Origin: Legionella spiritensis
GTDB lineage: Bacteria > Pseudomonadota > Gammaproteobacteria > Legionellales > Legionellaceae
Direction of reading: 5' to 3'
Length of the DNA stretch: 64,000 nt
Assembly: GCF_900186965.1 (NCBI RefSeq)
Contig: NZ_LT906457.1
Location: forward strand, 1,142,501-1,206,500
Below are positions 44,269 through 53,253 of this stretch, one piece after another; within the stretch, counting starts at the first letter, position 1, and the number at the start of each line of letters is the position of its first letter. The notes beneath the pieces were generated by a model. That model had not been told where the DNA came from, did no database searches, and was given only the letters and a program-made list of their open reading frames with translations. The position numbers and the translations under genes are program-made.

Positions 44269-45087
44269 TTATTTTTTCGCTAAAATCACGTCAATAATAT
44301 GAGTATCATGATAGGGAAACGTAAATATCTTGCTGAATAGCCGCTTCAGGCGCGCCAGCAAAAAATTTTTCGGCAACATTCTCAGTGACAGGCTGTTGAG
44401 AAACCAGGTTCCTTCCAGCCCGAACAGCGCCAACTCATCAATATTATTCAAAGTGACCGGAATGTAAAGACGTTTGCTTTCAATAATTTCAAACCGGTGC
44501 TGGGCAAATACCTGCAATAACTCATCAAGGCCGCTGGCGACAGTCGTATTTTTTACCATGGTTTTGTAATAATGTCCGACTACGCTGCTTAAAAGGGTAT
44601 CCTGGCTTATAAAACCGGCTAATTGCTGCTGTGCCACGGGAAACGATTCGTAGGTGGTGGTAATCAGGGAAAAATGGCCACTGGCCCTGGTCAGGGTATC
44701 CGCCTCTTCAAACAGGGTCTGAATCGGAATATAGGCATTGATAAAATGAGCGAGCACGAGATCCTGGCTGTGGTGGGGCAGGTAATGACTGGCTTCGGTT
44801 GCGCTGGCTTCAATAACGGTGAGCGGTAATACTTTACAGGCGCGCTCCAGCATTTCATTGGAAATATCGATTCCGGTGTAGGTCGCCTGCGGGAGATATT
44901 TTTTCAGCTTTTCTAAAAAAAAGCCGTTTCCGACGCCTAGATCCAGGACTTTGTAGTCTGGTTTAAGGCCTAAATGCGCCTCTCTGATTTGTTTTATTGC
45001 GGTACGATGGCTTTCCGTTATTGATCCAAAACGGTCAGCCGTTTTGTAATGACCGGACTGTTCATTATACATGGCCTTTAAGGACAT
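44269..45087 (-). CDS. Class I SAM-dependent methyltransferase
   Basis: A 272-aa cytoplasmic protein. SAM-binding motif I is VLDLGVGNGFFLEKLKKYLP (about residues 45-64) and YTGIDISNEMLERA is motif II. DLVLAHFINAYIPIQTLFEEADTLTRASGHF is the motif III/IV region. The C-terminal half is not recognised; the substrate is unknown. A TTG four codons upstream (45099) is in phase. GGTG six bases before the ATG at 45087 supports the latter. It precedes the POT transporter gene by 86 bases in the same direction and could be cotranscribed. Confidence 0.8.
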   Translation of the reverse strand: MSLKAMYNEQSGHYKTADRFGSITESHRTAIKQIREAHLGLKPDYKVLDLGVGNGFFLEKLKKYLPQATYTGIDISNEMLERACKVLPLTVIEASATEASHYLPHHSQDLVLAHFINAYIPIQTLFEEADTLTRASGHFSLITTTYESFPVAQQQLAGFISQDTLLSSVVGHYYKTMVKNTTVASGLDELLQVFAQHRFEIIESKRLYIPVTLNNIDELALFGLEGTWFLNSLSLRMLPKNFLLARLKRLFSKIFTFPYHDTHIIDVILAKK

Positions 45088-45252
45088 GCAGTCACCCAAT
45101 TAATTAACATGAAGCCAGTATATCGCCAATTACCGGTCATTGGCGAATTTTCTTTCCTATGACTTTGGCAGAATCGATAGATTAGGGCTTGTCGACCTGT
45201 CGTTCCGAGGCTGCAAAAGAGGTGTGATTTATCTTTTTTTGTGGTGTATCCT

Positions 45253-45376
45253 GTAGCCCGTCATGAAGGCGAAGCCGAAATGCGGGATAACGTACAAATG
45301 GGTACGCACCGATTTTGTGAGTATGGTATCGAAACATGAAACCCGCAATATGGCCGCAGGCCTCCTTACGGGCTAC
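45253..45376. repeat. Type A inverted-repeat core
   Basis: GTAGCCCGTCATGAAGGCGA (45253) to GGCCTCCTTACGGGCTAC (45376), with AGCCGAAATGCGGGATAACG and CCCGCAATATGGCCGCAGG inside. Upstream, 45186-45218 carries an end related to element type C (9912-10031) instead of the outer arm seen in the complete copies. It sits between divergent genes in a gap of about 400 bases. Confidence 0.8.
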
Positions 45377-45493
45377 GCTCCAGTACAATATTGCAACAGG
45401 AACCAGCTCTGATATTCCGTGAATTTTGAGATGGGATAAGTATGCAAAACTTAAGGTATACTCAGGGAGAGAGAGTATGGTTGAGGGGGCAGG

Positions 45494-46537
45494 ATGAATA
45501 TCCCGGACAGATATAAAGGCGTATTTTTTTTATTTTTAAGTACCATCATATTAAGTGCGGCAAGCCCTGTCACAGCCAAACTCATTATCCTTGGTAAGGA
45601 TAACCTGGAAAATGGCCACAACCCCATCTCCTTTTGCAATGTGCTTTTCGCGGGTAATCTGATCGCTCTAATTACACTCGCGCTCATCCATATTAAAGAC
45701 AGGAAACAGTTTAAGGCGGTCCATTTAAAAAGAAAAAACTGGGTATTAATCCTGCTGTCCTCGCTTTTTGCGGGGTTTCTGACACCAACGTTGTATTTTT
45801 TTGGTTTGATGTATACCAATGTGATTAATGTCGTACTCATTTCAACCATGCAAATCCCCATGACGTTAGTATCAGGATGGGTGTTTTTCAGGGAAACGCC
45901 TGATTTCCGTGTCATCATCGGGGCGATATTAACCATGGCCGGTGTCGTTGCAATTGTTGTTTTTCAGAACTGGCTTGCTTCACCGGTCACGCATGTGCGA
46001 CTGTCCTCGGCAAATACCGGGCCCCTCTACGCCTTTCTTGCCTCGATTCCTCATGCCGGTGAACTATGCGTGTTTTTTGCCGTTCTCTCCAGCACCGCTT
46101 CCACCATTATAGGGTTTCATGCCGTAGAAAGACTTCCTCACGGTATGTTTAGTGTTTTCCGGATGATGCTGGGGGTTGTTTTTTTCTTTTTTATCGCATC
46201 CATCCTGTTCGGATGGTCGCATTTTGCCGATTTGTTTTCCGGCTTTTTATGGAAATGGATGTTGTTTTATGGCAGCGTCATAGTAGCGTTTCGTATTTAT
46301 CTGACGTCAATAGGCATGAAATACGCAACGGTGGCGGAGGTAGCTATCAGTTCCTCGCTAATACCTGTAGTGTCGGTCTTTTTTGCCTACCTTATCCTGG
46401 GTGAGGTGCCAGGTAAGGCTCAAATTATCGGGGGAAGTATCATTCTGGCGGGCATGTTCATCGCCTTGACGGGAAAGCTGGAGTCGTATAGAAAAACACG
46501 CGTATTGGAAAAACCTTCCGGATTTTCAGGCGTTTAG
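45494..46537 (+). CDS. DMT-superfamily (EamA-type) transporter
   Basis: A 347-aa inner-membrane protein with about ten spans and the two EamA repeats: residues about 8-165 (GVFFLFLSTIILSAASPVTAKLI ... GAILTMAGVVAIVVFQNW) and about 195-335 (ASTIIGFHAVERLP ... AEVAISSSLIPVVSVFFAYLILGEVPG ... GGSIILAGMFIAL). Members export or import small metabolites; substrate cannot be told. A GGGGGCAGG sequence precedes the ATG. The gap to the glycan operon, 46538-46805, holds a decayed GTCATT...CGAAGGCGGGAATCTAT repeat remnant near 46548-46575 and an AT-rich stretch likely to carry the operon promoter. Confidence 0.85.
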   Translation: MNIPDRYKGVFFLFLSTIILSAASPVTAKLIILGKDNLENGHNPISFCNVLFAGNLIALITLALIHIKDRKQFKAVHLKRKNWVLILLSSLFAGFLTPTLYFFGLMYTNVINVVLISTMQIPMTLVSGWVFFRETPDFRVIIGAILTMAGVVAIVVFQNWLASPVTHVRLSSANTGPLYAFLASIPHAGELCVFFAVLSSTASTIIGFHAVERLPHGMFSVFRMMLGVVFFFFIASILFGWSHFADLFSGFLWKWMLFYGSVIVAFRIYLTSIGMKYATVAEVAISSSLIPVVSVFFAYLILGEVPGKAQIIGGSIILAGMFIALTGKLESYRKTRVLEKPSGFSGV

Positions 46538-46805
46538 CCCGATTCCGTCATTTACCTCGAAGGCGGGAATCTATTTTCCCCGAGGCATTTTGTCCCCCTT
46601 ACATCCCATGGTACCTGGTTAAGCGCATTTTCGTTTCAATAAATAAAATGCGGACTCACTCTAATTGTTTTTTATCGATTTGAGAGATTTTTTATTATTT
46701 GAATGGTATGATTCTGAGCCAGGCTTCTGATTGTGCAAACCACGAGCAAAGAGGCAAGACTCCGGAAGAGTGTATTTAGTCTAGACAAAAATAAATTTAG
46801 ATGGG

Positions 46806-48119
46806 ATGAGAAAGATGTTACCAACGTTATTGCAAAAAATAAGAAACAAAGAAGCAATGATTAGTATCGTAGGACTTGGTTATGTTGGCTTGCCCCTGAT
46901 GTTGAGGTTCGCTGAGGTCGGCTACCGGGTTATCGGAATCGATGTCGATGAAAGTAAAAATCAGGCAATCAATCAGGGACGCTCTTATATCCAGCACATA
47001 TCCTCCGAGCAACTCGTAAAAGTACAATCGCATATCAATGCCACGTCTGATTTTTCCAAGGCTTCGGAAGCGGAGGCCATTATTCTTTGCGTTCCAACGC
47101 CTCTTGATAAATACCGTGAGCCGGATTTGAGTTACGTGTTACAGACGATGGACGCCTTGCTCCCTCATTTAAGGGAAGGACAGGTTATTTCACTGGAAAG
47201 CACGACGTATCCGGGAACCACGGAAGAAGAACTGAAAACCCGCATTGAAAGCAGGGGTTTTGTAGTTGGTCGTGATATTTTTCTGGTTTATTCTCCCGAG
47301 CGTGAAGATCCGGGCAATCAACATTTTACCACGGCTACCATTCCCAAAGTCTGCGGCGGTGATACGGAGTCCTGTCAGCAAGCCGGCGTGGCCTTGTATT
47401 CAGGGGTGATTGACAAAGTGGTGCCGGTCAGTTCGACCAAAGTGGCTGAAATGACCAAACTTCTGGAAAATATCCATCGTTCGGTCAACATCGGTCTGGT
47501 CAATGAAATGAAAATCCTTGCCGATAAAATGGGTATTGATATTCATGAAGTTATCGACGCGGCGGCCACAAAACCGTTCGGATTCGTACCCTACCATCCT
47601 GGCCCCGGTATTGGCGGGCACTGTATTCCCATCGATCCTTTTTACTTGACCTGGAAAGCCAGGGAATACGGTTTGCACACACGGTTTATCGAGTTGGCGG
47701 GAGAAATTAACAGCGGTATGCCCCTGTGGGTTGTCAATAAGGTTGCCGATGCCTTAAACGATCAAGCCAAGGCAATTAAAAACAGCAAAATCCTGGTGCT
47801 GGGTGCGGCTTACAAATGCAATGTCGATGACATGCGGGAATCGCCCTCACTGGAAATTATTGAATTGTTGCAGGAAAAAGGCGCTGTGGTCAGTTATTCC
47901 GATCCGCATGTTCCGGCGTTGCCTCCCATGCGGCACCATCATCTGGAACTCAAGAGCGTCGATATCAGCGAGGAGTCGCTCCAACAGTTTGACTGTGTGA
48001 TTCTGGCGACCGCCCACAAAGCGTTTGATTATACGTTGATTGCCGAACATGCCCGGTTGATTGTGGATACACGCGCCGCGTTCAAGTCATTTAAAAGCGA
48101 TAACATTGTGAGTGCCTGA
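46806..48119 (+). CDS. wbpA: UDP-N-acetylglucosamine 6-dehydrogenase (WbpA-like)
   Basis: NAD-dependent oxidation of the C6 of UDP-GlcNAc to UDP-GlcNAcA. At 437 aa it has the three parts of UDP-sugar dehydrogenases. The N-terminal Rossmann fold is [30 protein letters not shown]. The middle has [25 protein letters not shown], the Lys of [20 protein letters not shown] and nucleophile Cys273 in [16 protein letters not shown]. The C-terminal Rossmann fold has [24 protein letters not shown] second ATG at 46815 is an equally possible start. It is the first gene of the glycan operon, and the next gene follows at once, as WbpB does WbpA in Pseudomonas. Confidence 0.88.
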   Translation: MRKMLPTLLQKIRNKEAMISIVGLGYVGLPLMLRFAEVGYRVIGIDVDESKNQAINQGRSYIQHISSEQLVKVQSHINATSDFSKASEAEAIILCVPTPLDKYREPDLSYVLQTMDALLPHLREGQVISLESTTYPGTTEEELKTRIESRGFVVGRDIFLVYSPEREDPGNQHFTTATIPKVCGGDTESCQQAGVALYSGVIDKVVPVSSTKVAEMTKLLENIHRSVNIGLVNEMKILADKMGIDIHEVIDAAATKPFGFVPYHPGPGIGGHCIPIDPFYLTWKAREYGLHTRFIELAGEINSGMPLWVVNKVADALNDQAKAIKNSKILVLGAAYKCNVDDMRESPSLEIIELLQEKGAVVSYSDPHVPALPPMRHHHLELKSVDISEESLQQFDCVILATAHKAFDYTLIAEHARLIVDTRAAFKSFKSDNIVSA

Positions 48120-48120
48120 T

Positions 48121-49182
48121 ATGGATAAAACCCCCTGGATCATTAACGATCGTAAAATTAATATCGCCGTTGTCGGATGCGGCCGGATTTCAAAAAACCA
48201 TTTGCAGGCCATTGCCCAGCATCAGGACAGACTGAATCTGACGGCAGTTTGTGATATTGATCAAGACGCCTTGCAACAGGTGTCGAAAGAATATGGTGTG
48301 GATGGTTATCAAAACCTCACCGATCTGTTAAAACACGCGAACGCCGATGTGGTTTCATTATGTACGCCCAGCGGCCTGCATCCTGAACAGGCCATACAGG
48401 TTGCCCAATCCGGACGTCATGTACTGACCGAAAAACCCATGGCCACTCGCTGGCAGGACGGGTTACGCATGGTGAAGGCGTGTGATGAAGCCGGAGTGCG
48501 TTTGTTTGTGGTCAAGCAAAATCGCCGTAACGCCACCCTGCAATTGTTGAAAAAAGCAATTGATCAGGGACGTTTTGGTAAAATTTATCTGGCGAATATC
48601 AATGTCTTCTGGACTCGTCCCCAGGATTATTATGATCAGGCCGACTGGCGCGGCACCTGGGAGTTCGACGGCGGTGCGTTCATGAATCAGGCCAGCCATT
48701 ACATTGATTTGATCCACTGGATGCTGGGTCCGGTGGCATCCGTACAAGCCATGATGGGAACCCTGGAACGGGATATTGAAACCGAGGATACCGGGGTTAT
48801 GAATATCCGCTGGCGCAGTGGTGCAATGGGATCAGTCAGCGTCACGATGTTGACGTATCCTAAAAATCTCGAGGGATCCATTACCATTCTTGGTGAAAAG
48901 GGTACTGTGCGTATTGGCGGCGTTGCCGTTAATGAAATTCAACATTGGGAATTTGCCGACAGCAAACCGGAAGATGACGAGATCAAAAAGGCGAGTTACC
49001 AGACGACCTCCGTGTATGGATTCGGTCATCCCCTTTATTACGATAATGTGATTAATACATTACAAGGCAAGGAAGAACCCGAAACGGACGGACGGGAAGG
49101 ACTGACTTCCCTGGAATTGCTGATCGCCGGATATCGATCCGCTCGTGACGGCAGCATCGTTCATTTACCCCTGGAATTATAA
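48121..49182 (+). CDS. wbpB: UDP-GlcNAcA 3-oxidase, Gfo/Idh/MocA family (WbpB-like)
   Basis: A 353-aa oxidoreductase that in the Wbp pathway oxidises the 3-hydroxyl of UDP-GlcNAcA. The Rossmann N-terminus has [49 protein letters not shown] contains the catalytic Lys of [32 protein letters not shown] contains the HxxD-type catalytic motif. A GTG at 48112 overlapping the wbpA stop is in phase; the ATG at 48121 is chosen, but either is possible. It is followed two bases after its stop by the wbpD-like gene. Confidence 0.85.
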   Translation: MDKTPWIINDRKINIAVVGCGRISKNHLQAIAQHQDRLNLTAVCDIDQDALQQVSKEYGVDGYQNLTDLLKHANADVVSLCTPSGLHPEQAIQVAQSGRHVLTEKPMATRWQDGLRMVKACDEAGVRLFVVKQNRRNATLQLLKKAIDQGRFGKIYLANINVFWTRPQDYYDQADWRGTWEFDGGAFMNQASHYIDLIHWMLGPVASVQAMMGTLERDIETEDTGVMNIRWRSGAMGSVSVTMLTYPKNLEGSITILGEKGTVRIGGVAVNEIQHWEFADSKPEDDEIKKASYQTTSVYGFGHPLYYDNVINTLQGKEEPETDGREGLTSLELLIAGYRSARDGSIVHLPLEL

Positions 49183-49184
49183 AT

Positions 49185-49775
49185 ATGACGTATCAGGCTC
49201 ATGAGTCGGCTATCATTGATGAGGGTGCCCAAATAGGTGACGACACCAGAGTGTGGCACTGGGTTCATGTTTGTTCCGGAGCCAGAATCGGTGCGCGTTG
49301 CAGCCTTGGCCAAAACGTGTTTGTTGGTAATAAAGTCACCATCGGTAATAACGTCAAGATTCAGAATAACGTATCCGTTTACGATAATGTGATCCTTGAG
49401 GATGACGTGTTTTGCGGCCCCAGCATGGTTTTTACCAACGTCTACAATCCGCGCTCAGCCGTTTCCCGTAAAGAGGAATATCGCAACACTTATGTCAGAC
49501 AAGGTGCGACGCTGGGCGCTAATTGCACGATCGTTTGTGGCGTCACTATCGGAGAATACGCGTTTATAGGCGCGGGTGCGGTGGTTAATCAGGATGTATT
49601 GGCCCATGCGTTGATGGTGGGTGTGCCTGCCCGGCAGATCGGCTGGATGAGCCGTTATGGCGAGCGCCTTGATTTCAAACCGGAACAAGACGGATTGTCC
49701 TATGCCAAATGCGTTCATACCGGTGAAATCTACGTGCTTGATTCAAAAAAGGGTGTGTCATTAATTAATCAATGA
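49185..49775 (+). CDS. wbpD: UDP-3-amino-GlcNAcA N-acetyltransferase (WbpD/WlbB-like)
   Basis: A 196-aa left-handed beta-helix acetyltransferase. Hexapeptide repeats run from residue 10 to about 145: [58 protein letters not shown] and [28 protein letters not shown]. In Pseudomonas WbpD this enzyme uses acetyl-CoA to acetylate the 3-amino group made by WbpE, giving UDP-GlcNAc(3NAc)A. The start follows wbpB by two bases. The C-terminal 30 residues contain a short KYGERLDF-like lobe. The aminotransferase WbpE expected between WbpB and WbpD is not here. Confidence 0.88.
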   Translation: MTYQAHESAIIDEGAQIGDDTRVWHWVHVCSGARIGARCSLGQNVFVGNKVTIGNNVKIQNNVSVYDNVILEDDVFCGPSMVFTNVYNPRSAVSRKEEYRNTYVRQGATLGANCTIVCGVTIGEYAFIGAGAVVNQDVLAHALMVGVPARQIGWMSRYGERLDFKPEQDGLSYAKCVHTGEIYVLDSKKGVSLINQ

Positions 49776-49803
49776 TTAATTGGGTATTCAGAAAGGATAA
49801 ACA

Positions 49804-50889
49804 ATGAAATTATGTACAATTGTCGGTGCTCGACCACAATTTATAAAAGCGGCAACGGTATCACGGATTATTGCCGAAACGCCCGGTTTGCAGGAAATGA
49901 TTGTTCATACCGGCCAGCATTACGATGCCAATATGTCCTCCCAGTTTTTTGACGAGTTATCCATTCCCGAGCCGACACACCATCTGAGCATCGGTTCCGG
50001 ATCGCACGGCAAGCAAACCGGACAAATGCTTTCTGCCATAGAAGAGGTCTTGTTGCAGGAAAAACCGGATGTGGTGCTGGTCTATGGAGATACCAACTCC
50101 ACGTTGGCAGGCGCTCTGGCGGCGGTTAAACTGCATATACCCGTCGCGCACGTCGAGGCTGGTTTGCGTTCCTTTAATCGCAGGATGCCGGAAGAAATCA
50201 ACCGCATTACCGCGGATCATTTAAGTGATGTATTGTTTGCCCCTACCGACAATGGTTATCAGCAACTTTTAAAGGAAGGCATAGCGGCTGAGAAAACACA
50301 TAATGTCGGTGACGTGATGTACGATGCGACGTTATTTTATAACGAGTACAACGCCAATCGGGAAACCATGGTGGATAAATTGCAATTGCGCGGCAAACCT
50401 TATGTGCTGGCCACCATCCATCGTGCCGAAAACACCGACAGTGAAACGCGTTTAAAACATATTTGCGATGCCTTGTATGAATTAAGCCAGGCCTGCCCGG
50501 TGATTTTACCGCTTCATCCGCGAACACGAACCGTATTGAGCAAGTCTGGCTATCTGGCTACGTTCGCCAAACAGGTTCATCTCATTGATCCGGTCGGTTA
50601 TCTGGATATGCTGGCACTTGAAAAGGAAGCGTCATGTATCGTGACCGATTCCGGCGGGGTGCAGAAAGAAGCGTATTTTAACCAGGTACCCTGCATTACC
50701 CTGCGTGATGAAACCGAATGGGTGGAACTGGTGGAAGCGGGATGGAACCGGTTATGTTCTCCCGAGCAACCGTTTTCACTAAAAAGCATTATTGATGAGA
50801 AAGATGGGTTCAGGAAACAGCATGGCATGTTGTACGGCGATGGTCAGGCGGCACGGAAAATTGTTGATGTGTTGTGTCGGATCAAATGA
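49804..50889 (+). CDS. wbpI: UDP-GlcNAc(3NAcA) 2-epimerase (WbpI/WecB family)
   Basis: A 361-aa GT-B-fold non-hydrolysing 2-epimerase. IVGARPQFIKAATVSRII, HTGQHYDANMSSQFFDEL, VYGDTNSTLAGALAA, HVEAGLRSFNRRMPEEINRITADHLSD, TIHRAENTD and VTDSGGVQKEAYF are complete family motifs. Relatives act on UDP-GlcNAc (WecB) or UDP-GlcNAc(3NAc)A (WbpI). The WbpA/B/D context favours the second, producing UDP-ManNAc(3NAc)A. It starts 28 bases after wbpD, with AAAGGATAAACA before the ATG. Confidence 0.87.
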   Translation: MKLCTIVGARPQFIKAATVSRIIAETPGLQEMIVHTGQHYDANMSSQFFDELSIPEPTHHLSIGSGSHGKQTGQMLSAIEEVLLQEKPDVVLVYGDTNSTLAGALAAVKLHIPVAHVEAGLRSFNRRMPEEINRITADHLSDVLFAPTDNGYQQLLKEGIAAEKTHNVGDVMYDATLFYNEYNANRETMVDKLQLRGKPYVLATIHRAENTDSETRLKHICDALYELSQACPVILPLHPRTRTVLSKSGYLATFAKQVHLIDPVGYLDMLALEKEASCIVTDSGGVQKEAYFNQVPCITLRDETEWVELVEAGWNRLCSPEQPFSLKSIIDEKDGFRKQHGMLYGDGQAARKIVDVLCRIK

Positions 50890-50919
50890 ATGTGATCCTG
50901 CGTTTGGACTTGAGGTATT

Positions 50920-52164
50920 ATGTTGAATCGCAGGAATAGTTCACTGTACGATTACGTTATCATTGGTGCCGGCATAGTCGGACTCAGTGTTGCCAGAGAA
51001 TTACTGGCACGTGAACCAAATGCTAAAATCGCAGTTGTGGAAAAAGAAAACACCATTGGTTTGCATGCCAGTGGCCGCAACAGCGGCGTGCTTCATTCGG
51101 GCATCTACTATCAACCGGACAGCTTAAAAGCCAAAGTCTGTCTTGAAGGCGCCCGTTTAATGAGCAGTTACTGCGAAGAACATGGCTTACCATTAAACCG
51201 TATCGGAAAGGTTATCGTTCCGGTGCGATGCTCGGATGGTGAAAACCTGAATGTATTGCACCAGCGAGCCCTCAGCAATGGCGCGTCGATTCGGTTGATT
51301 AATGACCAGGAATTAAAGGAAATTGAACCGCACGCAACCACTGCGACGGGCATGGCGCTGCATGCGCCTGAAACAGCGGTAGTTGATCCCATGCTCATCA
51401 TGAAACATCTGCATTCTTCTTTAACGAAGCGAGGTGTTCATTTCTTTTTTAACAGTTTCATCGATGCAATTGATACACAAGGTAAAAAAATAACGACTTC
51501 GGAAGGAAATATTTCCTACGGCCATTTGTTTAACACGGCCGGACTGTTTGCTGATAAAATAGCGCATGCCTGCGGGTTAAAATCGAGTTACAGGATATTA
51601 CCTTTTAAGGGGTATTATTATGAATTGTCACCGGATTCAAAATTACAGATTAATCATTTAATCTATCCGGTGCCTGATATGAATGTTCCATTCCTTGGGA
51701 TTCACTTCACCAAAAGTGTCTCGGGAACCGTATACATCGGGCCAACGGCTATTCCCGCGCTGGGTAGAGAACATTACCGCGGTGTGGCAGGAATAAAATT
51801 GTGTGATTTTATAAATATTGTAACGTCTCTGGGGCGGCAGTACTATGTGAACAGACAAGGATTTCGTTCTTATACCCATCAGGAAATACCACGTATTTTC
51901 AAATCACGGTTTATTAAATCGGCTCGTGCTTTGGTACCTGGTGTAAGCAAGTCGGATTTAAGGGTGAGTAACAAAATTGGCATTAGAGCCCAATTGTATG
52001 ATTACAAGCACAATGAATTAATAACCGATTTCCTGATTTCCAGAACTGATCATGTGACGCATGTTCTCAATGCTGTTTCACCGGCGTTTACCAGCGCGTT
52101 TAGTTTTGCGAAATGGATTGTAAATGAACAAAAAACAGTTTGTAAAGAACCCGTCTATCGGTAA
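50920..52164 (+). CDS. FAD-dependent oxidoreductase, L-2-hydroxyglutarate oxidase (LhgO)-like
   Basis: A 414-aa DAO-type flavoprotein. FAD binding is by YVIIGAGIVGLSVARELLA at about residues 12-30. IGLHASGRNSGVLHSGIYYQPDSLKAKVC is the LhgO-type segment. LFNTAGLFADKIA, ILPFKGYYYEL and the C-terminal HVLNAVSPAFTSAFSFAKWI match the family plan. LhgO oxidises L-2-hydroxyglutarate to 2-oxoglutarate. In WbpB-type pathways of the Pseudomonas kind, 2-hydroxyglutarate is formed when WbpB recycles its NADH with 2-oxoglutarate. This gene could therefore restore 2-oxoglutarate for the aminotransferase. That link is inference, but it fits a gene otherwise odd in a glycan operon. It starts 30 bases after wbpI. 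Confidence 0.83.
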   Translation: MLNRRNSSLYDYVIIGAGIVGLSVARELLAREPNAKIAVVEKENTIGLHASGRNSGVLHSGIYYQPDSLKAKVCLEGARLMSSYCEEHGLPLNRIGKVIVPVRCSDGENLNVLHQRALSNGASIRLINDQELKEIEPHATTATGMALHAPETAVVDPMLIMKHLHSSLTKRGVHFFFNSFIDAIDTQGKKITTSEGNISYGHLFNTAGLFADKIAHACGLKSSYRILPFKGYYYELSPDSKLQINHLIYPVPDMNVPFLGIHFTKSVSGTVYIGPTAIPALGREHYRGVAGIKLCDFINIVTSLGRQYYVNRQGFRSYTHQEIPRIFKSRFIKSARALVPGVSKSDLRVSNKIGIRAQLYDYKHNELITDFLISRTDHVTHVLNAVSPAFTSAFSFAKWIVNEQKTVCKEPVYR

Positions 52165-52220
52165 TTGTTGAACTATCCGAGTTAATTGACGATGAAACGA
52201 GATTGAGTTAAGGAGTATAG

Positions 52221-53228
52221 GTGGATATTAGTAATGCAAAAGTTCTTGTCATTGGCGGGGCAGGCTTTATAGGCGGTTTCGTAGTGAGAGAACTATTAAA
52301 GACCGATGTGGCCGAAGTGATCGTGTATGACAATTTTTCGCGCGGTAAACGTGCCAATCTTGAGGATTGCCTTAAGGATCCCCGTTGTTATGTTTTTCCA
52401 TACGGCGGTGATATCCGGGAACTCGACGTGCTGGACAAAGCCATGGAAGGGGTGGACTATGTTTTTCATCTGGCTGCCATGTGGTTATTGCATTGTAAGG
52501 ACTTTCCCCGCACGGCGTTTGAGGTGAATGTTGCCGGCACTTTCAATGTTCTTGAAGCCTGCGTGAAACATAAAGTAAAAAAATTGATTTATTCCTCCAG
52601 TGCTTCCGTTTATGGGGACGCGGTGGAAGTGCCCATGACGGAGTCCCATCCGTTTAATAATAAAAATTTTTATGGCTCCACCAAAATTTCAGGAGAAGCC
52701 ATGTGCACCGCGTTTTACGATCGCTACGGATTGGAAGTTATCGGATTACGGTATATGAACGTCTATGGCCCCGGACAGGATCAGCATGCGGTTTATTCCG
52801 GAGTGATCCCCGTTATGCTGAACAAAATTGACGCTTTTGAAGCGCCTACCATCAATGGTGATGGCAGTCAGGCGTATGATTTCATCTATGTCGAGGACGT
52901 GGCTCGCGCGAATCTTTGCGCATTACTCTCTGAAACGCCTTTTGGTTTTTACAATGTAGGTACGGAAGTCCAGACAACCATCAAGCAATTATGTGATTTG
53001 ATTCTGACACTTAAAAAATCCGACCTGAATGTTAATTATAAACCTTATACCCCGGACGATGCGAGGCAATTGGTTAAAAACAGGATAGGTTCAGTGGCGA
53101 AGGCGAACAATGATCTGGGATTTCAATACCGGTATAATTTGCAATCAGGACTTGGGAAATTGATTCATTGGCGAGCAACGGGTGAGTTTGAGGTTCCAAC
53201 TGAACAGGGCATTGTGGAAGTTTATTAG
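52221..53228 (+). CDS. NAD-dependent epimerase/dehydratase (extended SDR)
   Basis: A 335-aa nucleotide-sugar SDR. VLVIGGAGFIGGFVVRELL binds NAD. VFHLAAMWLLHC, KLIYSSSASVYGD (catalytic Ser) and FYGSTKISGEAM (catalytic Tyr and Lys in YxxxK) follow. The substrate half has YMNVYGPGQDQHAVYSGVIPVML and DFIYVEDVARAN. The type is UDP-glucose/GlcNAc 4-epimerase or related dehydratase; the exact reaction cannot be told. The start is a GTG at 52221 with AAGGAG five bases upstream; no better ATG exists. It is followed 25 bases later by the DegT aminotransferase. Confidence 0.83.
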   Translation: MDISNAKVLVIGGAGFIGGFVVRELLKTDVAEVIVYDNFSRGKRANLEDCLKDPRCYVFPYGGDIRELDVLDKAMEGVDYVFHLAAMWLLHCKDFPRTAFEVNVAGTFNVLEACVKHKVKKLIYSSSASVYGDAVEVPMTESHPFNNKNFYGSTKISGEAMCTAFYDRYGLEVIGLRYMNVYGPGQDQHAVYSGVIPVMLNKIDAFEAPTINGDGSQAYDFIYVEDVARANLCALLSETPFGFYNVGTEVQTTIKQLCDLILTLKKSDLNVNYKPYTPDDARQLVKNRIGSVAKANNDLGFQYRYNLQSGLGKLIHWRATGEFEVPTEQGIVEVY

Positions 53229-53253
53229 ACGGCAGAATTAGCTAAGGATAATC

